From positions 1 through 36,456 of the forward strand of contig JABDJL010000030.1 in assembly GCA_013002505.1 (NCBI GenBank): DNA of 36,456 nt. Direction: 5' to 3'. Made by a program: the position numbers and the translations under genes. Source of the DNA: Lysobacterales bacterium. Its GTDB lineage: Bacteria; Pseudomonadota; Gammaproteobacteria; Xanthomonadales; SZUA-36. Positions 16,041 through 22,786 of this stretch are shown one piece after another (the first letter of the stretch is position 1; each line of letters begins with the position of its first letter). The notes under the pieces are model-generated. The model did not search any database and had not been told where the DNA came from. It was given only the letters and a program-made list of their open reading frames with translations.

Positions 16041-17477
16041 TCAGGAAAACATGCCCTGGAGGTACCAGCCCGGTTCTGGCTTGTATTCGCAAAAGGCCCA
16101 CAACACGCTGCCGTGGCGGTCACGGACCACGAAATAATCCCTGCGGCAGTCATGGCCATCCCACCAGCCCGCCTCGATCCGTTCGGGGCCGGCCAGCAGT
16201 TCATAGTCTTCGATCCGGCAGCGCTGCGGCTGGGTAAACAGCCAGGCAGGGCGGTGCGGCATGGCCGTGCAATCGGCGGGCTCATCCAGTTCCCGCACGG
16301 CCCAGCTACGCTCGGGGCGATGATCTTCGCAACCTTTAAGCCCCTGCACAGCGCGTATCCCGAGGCGCGCCTGGAGCCTTTCCAGCAGCGGCGTGACAGG
16401 CTGGGCGCCAAGCTCCGGGTCATCGTGAAACAAGGAATCCGGGACCGCATCAAAAGGCAGTAGCGGGCGCGCCTTGATGGCTACACGGGTAACCGGTGCG
16501 GGCAGTTGCAGACGTTCCAGGCGCTCGCGCACCAACAGCAGGATGTGCGACTCGCAGCGGCTTGGTTGCTGCAGGTTGAGCCTCAATGACTGGGGTGCGG
16601 TATCCCGGCGGTCGAAGAACAGCCTGATCTGCAATGACTGAATGCCGCGGTCGCGAGCGCGCAATGACCCGCACATTTCGGCCACCAGTCGCCGCAGTGG
16701 GAACAACAGTGCCTGGCTGTTGTTCAACTCCGCCGCCAGGTCCATTGCTGCTGAAAAATGTTCCGGTGGCTGCCAGGTGGCGACCGGCTCGGGGCGGGCG
16801 CCCGTCAGCCGGTCGAGGTAGTCCAGCGCCTCGGGGCCCATGCGGCGTGCCAGGGACTTGCGCGGCAAGCGAAATATTTCAGCCAGGGACCGAAAGCCCA
16901 TTTTAGCCAGCGACGGGTCGAGGCCAATGCTGTCCAACGCGAGTTTGCCAAGCTGCGCTTTGAGCTGGTCTCGGTGTTGAATGTGCAGACCGTGCCGGGC
17001 AGCCAGCAACGCGGCGGATACGGTCGGTGCGGATCCACAGTGTGCCTGGTAGCCCAGTTGCAGCAATTCGCCGCCGAGGCGTGCGGACAACTCCCGGGCG
17101 TTGCCGAACAGGCGTTCGCTGGCGCCCACTTCCAGCACCAGGCTGCTGTCTTGTGTATACAGGCTCACGCTTGCGCTGTAGCGGTAACACCAGCCCGCCA
17201 TGCGCTCAAGCGCGTGTCGCTCAGCGTCTATATCGCGGTGTAGTACGCGCAGCCCTTGCTGCAGTCCCAGTGCGGCATTAAGCGGCATACCGGTCTGTAC
17301 GCCGGCGCGTGCCGCGGGCGGATTGCAATCGAAGACACCGGGGCGGCTCTTGTGGTTGTCGCTGATAACCAGTGGTATCTGGCGGCTGTTATCGTCGCTG
17401 CGGCTGACCAGGTCCAGTGCCAGGTGCGGACAGTGAAGGGCCAGCCACAGTTTTTCTTTTTGCACTTTTTTACTCAC
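16041..17477 (-). CDS. imuB: ImuB, inactive Y-family polymerase of the SOS mutasome
   Basis: The 478-residue protein has the DinB/UmuC-like fold of ImuB. Expected family segments are LWLALHCPHLALD, SLVLEVGASERLFG, ALLFPLRRLVAEM and the C-terminal RDYFVVRDRHGSVLWAF. The N-terminal catalytic aspartate is not in its usual place and the palm acidic pair is replaced, as in known ImuB proteins, which act as clamp-binding adaptors for DnaE2. The GTG at 17477 adds VSKKVQKEK before the usual start region and has no clear ribosome binding site; a GTG at 17465 is possible. Its normal partner imuA is displaced 672 bases upstream by a repeat element, so translational coupling with imuA is lost. Confidence 0.93.
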   Translation of the reverse strand: MSKKVQKEKLWLALHCPHLALDLVSRSDDNSRQIPLVISDNHKSRPGVFDCNPPAARAGVQTGMPLNAALGLQQGLRVLHRDIDAERHALERMAGWCYRYSASVSLYTQDSSLVLEVGASERLFGNARELSARLGGELLQLGYQAHCGSAPTVSAALLAARHGLHIQHRDQLKAQLGKLALDSIGLDPSLAKMGFRSLAEIFRLPRKSLARRMGPEALDYLDRLTGARPEPVATWQPPEHFSAAMDLAAELNNSQALLFPLRRLVAEMCGSLRARDRGIQSLQIRLFFDRRDTAPQSLRLNLQQPSRCESHILLLVRERLERLQLPAPVTRVAIKARPLLPFDAVPDSLFHDDPELGAQPVTPLLERLQARLGIRAVQGLKGCEDHRPERSWAVRELDEPADCTAMPHRPAWLFTQPQRCRIEDYELLAGPERIEAGWWDGHDCRRDYFVVRDRHGSVLWAFCEYKPEPGWYLQGMFS

Positions 17478-17609
17478 GGGGTGCTTTGATTGCTCCCATT
17501 TTGGTTTCGCTTCCCTGCTTCGCAGGACTGAGCGACCCGGTTTTCTTTGCGGTTCGGTCTCTGATTTGTTGCTTTCTTGATTTCGCCCGCTGCTGCGCAG
17601 CTGAGGCGA

Positions 17610-17643
17610 GTGACTTCTCTTTGCTTGTCCAAAGAGAAGTCAC
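17610..17643. repeat. Perfect 14-bp hairpin, left end of the element
   Basis: GTGACTTCTCTTTG (17610-17623) pairs with CAAAGAGAAGTCAC (17630-17643) around the loop CTTGTC. The right-end hairpin has the same design, with a reverse-complement loop and a covarying stem. Confidence 0.9.
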
Positions 17644-17718
17644 CAAGAGAAAAGACGCCGCTGACGCGCTGGCCTGCGGCTGCCCTCGCACTGGCCCGGC
17701 GTGCCCGGGTCGTTCATA

Positions 17719-17736
17719 CGGGCCATCCGTGGCCCG
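17719..17736. repeat. Hairpin with TCCG loop
   Basis: CGGGCCA and TGGCCCG form a perfect 7-bp stem around the loop TCCG (17726-17729), in the core of the element. Confidence 0.7.
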
Positions 17737-17744
17737 GATGACCT

Positions 17745-17767
17745 GAATCCGCCATCCGGGCGGATTC
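17745..17767. repeat. Hairpin with ATCCG loop
   Basis: GAATCCGCC and GGCGGATTC form a perfect 9-bp stem around ATCCG (17754-17758). The stem differs from its neighbours while the loop core is shared. Confidence 0.75.
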
Positions 17768-17903
17768 CCCCGCGCCGGTCCAGGGGCTCGGCGCGCTTTA
17801 AGCGGGGAGGTCAACCCGGCAAACATACCGCCCTCTGTTTCCTGGCGGGTGTTGCTCTTCATCCCCCGTTATGCACTGCCGAGGCGGGCTGCAGCGACTG
17901 GCG

Positions 17904-17926
17904 GAAATGAAAGGGATATTCATTTC
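17904..17926. repeat. Hairpin with AGGGATA loop
   Basis: GAAATGAA and TTCATTTC form a perfect 8-bp stem around AGGGATA (17912-17918). The loop carries GGGAT, the reverse complement of the ATCC core in the hairpins on the other side of the element. Confidence 0.7.
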
Positions 17927-17935
17927 AGGCCCGCC

Positions 17936-17953
17936 CGGGACAGGGATGTCCCG
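17936..17953. repeat. Hairpin with GGGA loop
   Basis: CGGGACA and TGTCCCG form a perfect 7-bp stem around GGGA (17943-17946). The central CAGGGATG octamer is the same as in the hairpin at 19726-19745. Confidence 0.75.
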
Positions 17954-18029
17954 TGAGGGCTGGCGACACCAAGCAATGCCCAACGAGGGTATCCCGCAGG
18001 GACAGTGCATCCGGGTGTCCTTTCTTTTT

Positions 18030-18063
18030 GTACCTTTTCTTTGGACAAGCAAAGAAAAGGTAC
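18030..18063. repeat. Perfect 14-bp hairpin, right end of the element
   Basis: GTACCTTTTCTTTG (18030-18043) pairs with CAAAGAAAAGGTAC (18050-18063) around GACAAG. Compared with the left-end hairpin, stem bases differ on both arms in a way that keeps pairing. Confidence 0.9.
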
Positions 18064-18149
18064 TCGCTAAAGCCCGCCGTAGGCGGGAAAGCGAAATAAT
18101 AAAGGGAACATGCATAAGACCAAACCGAAAAGAAAACCGGGTCACCCCA

Positions 18150-18875
18150 CTAATGAACCTGGCGCTCAATCTGCGGTGCCCGCGGAGGCACAGGCTGTGC
18201 AGCGGGCACGGCCGCCTCAACCGGCGCGACGGGCAGGGCGGACATGCCGGGCAGTCCCGGCGACCGCCGCAACAGGACTGATTCGCCCGGACGCCGGCCA
18301 CGGCATTTCAGCAGAGTGACGCGTGTGCCGGTCGGGTCGGCTGTCAGCCGTAGTCGCAGCGTTGCAGGTGAGGCCTCCGCGGCTGCTTCAGGAGGGCGGA
18401 ACAGGAAAGCCGGTTTGTGCCCGGAACGGGCAGCCAGCTGCAGGCGCCGCAAGCCACTGAACCGGGGGCTGTCCTGCCATGCCAATACCATTCCGCCACG
18501 CACGCCACGCAGCACTTGTTCACACGCCCAGTCAGATTCGCGGCGGTTATCACTGCGCACGACGAGCAGTTGCTGCAGGTCGATTCCGTGGCCCCGCATG
18601 GCAGGCGCATAGGGAATCCAGGGCGGGTCAACCATGATCACCCACTGTGCGCGCGACGTGACTTGTGCCATGGCGGGAAAAAGCAAGCTGAATTCGCCGG
18701 CTCCCGAGGACCCGGTGAGTATCTCGGTGGCGGCACCGAGCGGCCAGCCACCACCGGGCAACACGCTGTCGAGGGCAGCATGACCGCTGGCAAGCGCAGG
18801 TATTTGGCGGTGCAGGCGACGACCTTGCCATACATCCGGAAGGCTGGCGGTGAGTACCGGCAGATCTGCTTTCAC
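18150..18875 (-). CDS. imuA: ImuA, RecA-like mutasome accessory protein
   Basis: The 241-residue product is an ImuA/SulA-related RecA-fold protein. It has the family opening VWQGRRL and SGHAALDSVLPGGGWPLGAATEIL, followed by a degenerate P-loop (TGSSGAGEFSLL), then WVIMVDPPWIPYAPAMRGHGIDLQQLLVVR, matching the Walker B region of the family. The C-terminal ~30 residues are Ala/Pro rich and unlike a folded domain. ImuA acts with ImuB and DnaE2 in error-prone lesion bypass. The GTG start overlaps the lexA TAG by one base (TAGTG), so the two are translationally coupled and share the LexA-controlled promoter. The stop lies 7 bases from the repeat element. Confidence 0.9.
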   Translation of the reverse strand: MKADLPVLTASLPDVWQGRRLHRQIPALASGHAALDSVLPGGGWPLGAATEILTGSSGAGEFSLLFPAMAQVTSRAQWVIMVDPPWIPYAPAMRGHGIDLQQLLVVRSDNRRESDWACEQVLRGVRGGMVLAWQDSPRFSGLRRLQLAARSGHKPAFLFRPPEAAAEASPATLRLRLTADPTGTRVTLLKCRGRRPGESVLLRRSPGLPGMSALPVAPVEAAVPAAQPVPPRAPQIERQVH

Positions 18876-19513
18876 TACGAATCCAGGCCCCTGCGTATTA
18901 CGCCTACACCAAGGCCCTCGATGACAAATTCCTGCTGGCGCAGATCAACTTCAATCGGTTCGAAGTCCGGGTTTTCAGGCAGCAGGGTAACGTGATGACC
19001 CTGTTGGCGAAAGCGTTTAACCGTGACTTCATCATCAATGCGTGCAACGACAATCTGGCCGTTGCGAATATCGGGTGTGCGGTGCACGGCCAGCAGATCC
19101 TGATCGTGGATGCCGGCATCGCGCATACTCATACCTTCCACGCGTAACAGGTAGTGCGGGCGGGGTGTGAACAGCGAATAGTCGATACGGTAATCATCCT
19201 CGATATTCTGCTGGGCCAGCACCGGGCTGCCGGCAGCCACCCTGCCAACCAGGGGCAAAGACATTTTCCTGCGGTCCGGCAGGCTGGCCAGCGACAGGCT
19301 GGTCAGCGTGATGCCGCGTGAGCGCCCGCGCTCTATCTGCAATACGCCTTTCTTCTGCAGTGCCCTGAGGTGGCTCTCGGCGGCATTGGGGGAGCGGAAG
19401 CCGAACGCCTCGGAAACCTCGGCGCGGGTGGGCGGAAAGCCGGATTCATCAATATGTTCCGATATGAACGCCAGTACCTGTTGCTGGCGCGTGGTCAGTG
19501 CTTTGTCGGTCAT
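18875..19513 (-). CDS. lexA: LexA repressor heading the mutasome operon
   Basis: The 212-residue product has an N-terminal winged helix ([48 protein letters not shown]) and a C-terminal S24 autoprotease domain. The cleavage site is Ala94-Gly95 in GRVAAGSP. The catalytic dyad is Ser129 in GMSM and Lys166 in VTVKRF. RecA filaments trigger self-cleavage in the family and so release SOS genes. An E. coli-consensus box lies 20 bases upstream of the ATG, indicating autoregulation. In Pseudomonas and Xanthomonas a second LexA often heads this operon; whether another lexA exists here cannot be seen. Confidence 0.97.
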   Translation of the reverse strand: MTDKALTTRQQQVLAFISEHIDESGFPPTRAEVSEAFGFRSPNAAESHLRALQKKGVLQIERGRSRGITLTSLSLASLPDRRKMSLPLVGRVAAGSPVLAQQNIEDDYRIDYSLFTPRPHYLLRVEGMSMRDAGIHDQDLLAVHRTPDIRNGQIVVARIDDEVTVKRFRQQGHHVTLLPENPDFEPIEVDLRQQEFVIEGLGVGVIRRGLDS

Positions 19514-19533
19514 TACGGGCAGTTCCGGTTAGA

Positions 19534-19553
19534 TACTGTAAATATATACAGTA
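19534..19553 (-). promoter_or_regulatory. LexA box and overlapping promoter of lexA-imuA
   Basis: TACTGTAAATATATACAGTA is the same 20-mer, in the same orientation, as at dnaE2. On the minus strand it contains a TATATT -10 element (19546-19541) with TTGTAC (19569-19564) 17 bases upstream. Unlike dnaE2, a 20-base spacer containing GGAA separates the box from the lexA ATG. Confidence 0.93.
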
Positions 19554-19640
19554 TCAAGTAAGAGTACAAGTGGTGGGCTGTCGGCCGCGATCTGTCCGGT
19601 TTTGGCAGGATGCTCGACTAGAACAGAACCGCAACCTGTC

Positions 19641-19685
19641 TTCAGGACACGCCGTAAAAACATCCCTGTTTGCTACGGTCCTGAA
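19641..19685. repeat. Nested hairpin with TCCC loop upstream of lexA
   Basis: Three stacked stems are seen: TTCAGGA/TCCTGAA (19641-19647, 19679-19685), CCGTA/TACGG (19652-19656, 19674-19678) and AAACA/TGTTT (19658-19662, 19667-19671) around TCCC. The CATCCCTG core is the reverse complement of the CAGGGATG core in two other hairpins of this window. The gap between lexA and the DUF2207 gene (19554-19808) holds nothing else recognisable apart from the next hairpin. Confidence 0.7.
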
Positions 19686-19725
19686 TCCAGGCTCCGCTAC
19701 TCTTCCCAACAGGACCGGAGTGACC

Positions 19726-19745
19726 TTCGCACAGGGATGTGCGAA
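19726..19745. repeat. Hairpin with GGGA loop upstream of lexA
   Basis: TTCGCACA and TGTGCGAA form a perfect 8-bp stem around GGGA (19734-19737). It has the same CAGGGATG centre as the hairpin at 17936-17953 but a different outer stem. Confidence 0.75.
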
Positions 19746-19808
19746 CGCGAAGCGTCAGCGAGCGCAGGAGCGGAGCAGGGTCACGCCATCTTGCTCATAA
19801 TGTCCACA

Positions 19809-21512
19809 TCACCAGCCGCCGCCACCGCCGCCACCGCCCCCGCCCCCGGAGAAGCCGCCGCCTCCGGAGCCGGAACTCGAACCGGGCGCGGTTGCCGCCG
19901 AGGATATGGCGCTGGAGAAGCTACTGCCGAGGTTGTCGCCGAGGTGATGCAGCGTGTTAATGCCGCCATGATGGCCGCTGTACCAGGCCGGTTGGTATTC
20001 GGCAGCGTCACGCGGCAGCTCACGTTCAAGCCTTTTACACCAGCTGTTTTCTACCCCCAGTGCAAATGCATAGGGCAGAAACATCTCGAAAACCTCGGGT
20101 GTCAGCTTGGAAGATCGCATGCGCTCCAGGCGGTCCTGTTCCGCGGTTTCGAGGTACATTCTGAAGCCTTCGATTTCATCCATGACCTGGCGCCCGATCG
20201 GGGTTGGCGCCCTGAGCAGGAGCAGGAAAGTAATATGCATGGCAACACTGACAATCGCAAAGACCACCCACGCCAGCGGACCAGCGCCCGCCAACATACC
20301 GGCAATAACACCCAGTATGCTGAGGATAATGGCTGGAATCATAAAAATGGTGTTCAGTTTGAACAGCCGGCCCTTGTGCTCTTTCTTCAGTGCTTGTTCC
20401 AATTCCGTTCGGGCAGACTGGAATTCACGGTATTTCTCATTATCAAGCTCAATCCATGATTCCTGTTCCGGCAACAGGCTGCTCAGTACCGCCGACTCGC
20501 CCTCGGTCATTTCGGCATTGCCCGACGAAGTCCGAAAAAGTACGAAATCGTCATCCTGTTCGTCAATCCTCAGGTGGCCCTTAATGCCGAGACTCACAAT
20601 TGCGGCTGTCAGGCCCCGGGATTTCATGCCCATGTCTAGCACGTACTGGCTTGCAGCGGCTGAAATCCCCTCAGGCGGTTCGAAGCGAGGAATGATGACA
20701 CCCTTGCGTGGGTCGCGCCCGTGCCTGTTCCATGACTGAAGGTACCAGGCCAATGCCAGTAACCACGTGGAAAGCAACACCAGTGCGCCCTTGTTGTCGC
20801 TGAAAAACCAGGCCAGGCGCTGAGCCGCCCCGGGCTCTTCGACCAGGCCTTTCGGCCAGCCCACCGCCACGGTCAGACCCTGGCCTGGCGCCAGGGCCCG
20901 GTCAGACTCAAAACGTATCTCGCGTGCACCGGTGACCCTCCAATTGCCCTTATTACCTCGCTGTCCGACCTGGCCGGTATAAAGGGCAATCTTCAAGTCG
21001 TCATATGCCACGTCCGAGGGCAGGCTGACCCGTGCACTGGCCCGTTCAATCGGAAATGCCCAATCATTGCCCGTGACATTCCAGTACAGCTCGTCATAAT
21101 CATCGAAAAATCCCAGTTGGCGCCGGGTTCGGTATTGCAGCTGGTAGCGATGAACGCCGTTTTCCAGCATCACCGATGACGAACCGAAGTAAATGCGGAT
21201 AAAACCTGCCCGGGTTTCGAGGTGGGAAGGCTCGGGGCTGTCATTGCGCGTCAGCGAAATAAAATTAAATCGAACGTCGTAGCGGTTACCGAAACGGTCC
21301 TTGTAGCGGATCGGGAAATCCCGGTAGATGCCACGCCTGATGTTTCGCCCTTCCGAACGAACGCTAATGTATTCGTTAACCGTCAGGCTTGCATCTGCGT
21401 GGACCTGGACATCTGCATGAAACTCAATGATGGATTCTTCCGCGAACGCCGGGCGGAGGAGAAACAGGCCCAGCAGCACTGCCAGGCGCGTGGCAAAGTC
21501 AGTCGTTTTCAT
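19809..21512 (-). CDS. DUF2207 family membrane protein with Gly-rich tail
   Basis: The 567-residue product has a signal peptide ([15 protein letters not shown]). An extracytoplasmic beta-rich DUF2207 domain follows (residues ~22-240: [68 protein letters not shown]). Next come a membrane segment near 260, a cytoplasmic winged-helix-like part ([19 protein letters not shown]), two further helices, and a C-terminal stretch of almost pure glycine ending in Trp. The family is of unknown function and often sits beside LemA, as here, with a 14-base overlap. The ATG at 21512 is chosen because the signal peptide follows directly. Confidence 0.9.
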   Translation of the reverse strand: MKTTDFATRLAVLLGLFLLRPAFAEESIIEFHADVQVHADASLTVNEYISVRSEGRNIRRGIYRDFPIRYKDRFGNRYDVRFNFISLTRNDSPEPSHLETRAGFIRIYFGSSSVMLENGVHRYQLQYRTRRQLGFFDDYDELYWNVTGNDWAFPIERASARVSLPSDVAYDDLKIALYTGQVGQRGNKGNWRVTGAREIRFESDRALAPGQGLTVAVGWPKGLVEEPGAAQRLAWFFSDNKGALVLLSTWLLALAWYLQSWNRHGRDPRKGVIIPRFEPPEGISAAASQYVLDMGMKSRGLTAAIVSLGIKGHLRIDEQDDDFVLFRTSSGNAEMTEGESAVLSSLLPEQESWIELDNEKYREFQSARTELEQALKKEHKGRLFKLNTIFMIPAIILSILGVIAGMLAGAGPLAWVVFAIVSVAMHITFLLLLRAPTPIGRQVMDEIEGFRMYLETAEQDRLERMRSSKLTPEVFEMFLPYAFALGVENSWCKRLERELPRDAAEYQPAWYSGHHGGINTLHHLGDNLGSSFSSAISSAATAPGSSSGSGGGGFSGGGGGGGGGGGW

Positions 21513-22062
21513 ACAGGGCAACGTCGGGCGCCATTCGGGCGCTGGCCAGCTCAATTTCAAAAAATTCCGCGCTTTGGAATCCAAACAGCGTGGCCACCAG
21601 GTTGGAAGGAACGCTTTCCACCATGTTGTTGTTGTCGCGCACCGCGCCATTGTAATAACGCCTCGCGAATTGCAGATCATTTTCTATGCGCACCAGGCTG
21701 GAATGCAGCTGCTGGAATCCCTCGTTGGCTTTCAGGTCGGGGTAGTCCTCGGCAAGGGCGAACAGGCGGGTAATTGAACCCGACAGGCGTGTTTCGCTTT
21801 CACCCGTTTCGGCAACACCGTTAACCGCTGCGCCACGCTCGCGTGCAATTTCTTCAAAAAGACTGGATTCATGCTTCGCGTATCCACGAACGGTGGCAAC
21901 CAGGTTGGGTACCAGTTCATGGCGCTTTTGCAGTTGCACATCGATGCCCGCCCAGGCTTCGCTGACGAGGTTTCGTTGCCGGACCAGCCGATTGTAGATC
22001 CATACTCCGGCGAATATCAGCGCAGCGAATAACAGCGCCAGGATGGATGAAAATGCACTCAA
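21499..22062 (-). CDS. lemA: LemA family protein
   Basis: The 187-residue protein has one N-terminal membrane helix ([21 protein letters not shown]) and a helical-bundle domain with the family pattern [86 protein letters not shown]. LemA proteins are membrane-anchored coiled helical proteins of unclear function, often next to DUF2207 proteins or membrane proteases. It overlaps the DUF2461 gene by 4 bases and the DUF2207 gene by 14. Confidence 0.95.
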   Translation of the reverse strand: MSAFSSILALLFAALIFAGVWIYNRLVRQRNLVSEAWAGIDVQLQKRHELVPNLVATVRGYAKHESSLFEEIARERGAAVNGVAETGESETRLSGSITRLFALAEDYPDLKANEGFQQLHSSLVRIENDLQFARRYYNGAVRDNNNMVESVPSNLVATLFGFQSAEFFEIELASARMAPDVALYEND

Positions 22063-22748
22063 AACGGCAATTCCAGGGCATCGCAGACATAACGGTTGAG
22101 CCTGCCCGCGGCACGGAACGCCGCAGCCGAACGGTTCACCAGTTCGCGTGACTTCAAAAGCGCCGGATCGGCTTCCTCCATGACATAGAAGCTCTTGCGC
22201 TTCAGGTCTTCGATATGGCGGTGTTCAGGATCAAAACCGCGCGGTGGCCTGACCAGGCTGTCTCCCTGGATTCCGCCGCGCTGCCGGACGCTTTTAGCCG
22301 AGCGGATGCGTTGCCATTCGGCCGGGTTGTCAACGATAAATTCCCTGATACGCAGCAGTGCCGCGGCGGGTGGTTGCCAGATACCGCCTCCGAGCATCAG
22401 GCGGTCAAGCTCGAAGTGTGCATAGAACCCGGGTGCGTGTGCATCTTTGCCGGCGCGGTGCCGAAAGTGGCAGGCCGCATGGGTTTTATATGGCGTCTTG
22501 TCTTTCGAAAACCGGGTGTCACGGTAAATGCGAAACATTGAACCGCCGTGTGGGCGTGGGTCAGCCCGGTATTCTTTTGAAATCACATGCAGCCGGGGTG
22601 CAATAGCCTCGATGAACTGGCCCATGGGGGCAACGACCACGTCCAGGTAACGCTGCTTGTTGGCCGCGAACCAGTCGCGGTCGTTGTTGCGTTTCAGTTC
22701 CCTGAAAAAGCGAAAAAAATCTGGCTTGAACCCTTCGAATCCGGACAT
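22059..22748 (-). CDS. DUF2461 family protein (TIGR02453)
   Basis: The 229-residue soluble protein shows the family opening FKPDFFRFFRELKRNNDRDWFAANKQRYLDVVVAPM, then SMFRIYRDTRFSKDKTPYKTHAACHFRH, and FYAHFELDRLMLGGGIWQPPAAALLRIREFI. The family is widespread in bacteria and has no assigned biochemical function. The stop overlaps the lemA start by 4 bases, so it is likely co-translated. It may be a passenger in this operon rather than part of the MoxR system. Confidence 0.92.
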   Translation of the reverse strand: MSGFEGFKPDFFRFFRELKRNNDRDWFAANKQRYLDVVVAPMGQFIEAIAPRLHVISKEYRADPRPHGGSMFRIYRDTRFSKDKTPYKTHAACHFRHRAGKDAHAPGFYAHFELDRLMLGGGIWQPPAAALLRIREFIVDNPAEWQRIRSAKSVRQRGGIQGDSLVRPPRGFDPEHRHIEDLKRKSFYVMEEADPALLKSRELVNRSAAAFRAAGRLNRYVCDALELPF

Positions 22749-22786
22749 CCTTTATGCCTGACAATCAGTTACTGGTTGGAAGTATA

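Larger units (their letters stand above)
17534..18143. repeat. 610-bp element with long imperfect inverted ends, between imuA and imuB
   Basis: The first 27 bases (17534-17560) match the reverse complement of the last 27 (18143-18117) at 25 positions. Further in, both ends show the same order: ATTTCGC, a small GC palindrome, GCGAGT, a 14-bp-stem hairpin with loop CTTGTC, then a purine-rich stretch ending GACRCC. Similarity fades near 17690 and 18000. The outer edges lie 7 bases from the imuA stop and 56 bases from the imuB start. It contains only lysine/arginine-rich or low-complexity frames with no recognisable protein and no transposase. A non-autonomous (MITE-like) element, or two inverted copies of a dispersed repeat, are the likely explanations. 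The 17478-17533 stretch, with a small hairpin at 17514-17526, may belong to it. Confidence 0.8.

Noticed and set aside
17470-18301. Open frames inside the inverted-repeat element (lysine/arginine-rich peptides on both strands)
   Set aside because: They repeat the palindromic DNA in translation (both ends give WTSKEK- or LLVQR-like strings), have no recognisable domain or ribosome binding site, and run into imuA. They look like translated repeats.
17534-19745. CRISPR array in the hairpin-rich region
   Set aside because: The hairpins have different stems and irregular spacing, and no direct repeat-spacer pattern or cas gene is present.
19602-20459. Plus-strand frame rich in Ala, Thr and Pro
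   Set aside because: Half of it is the complement of the DUF2207 glycine tail and the rest crosses the hairpin repeats; not a protein.
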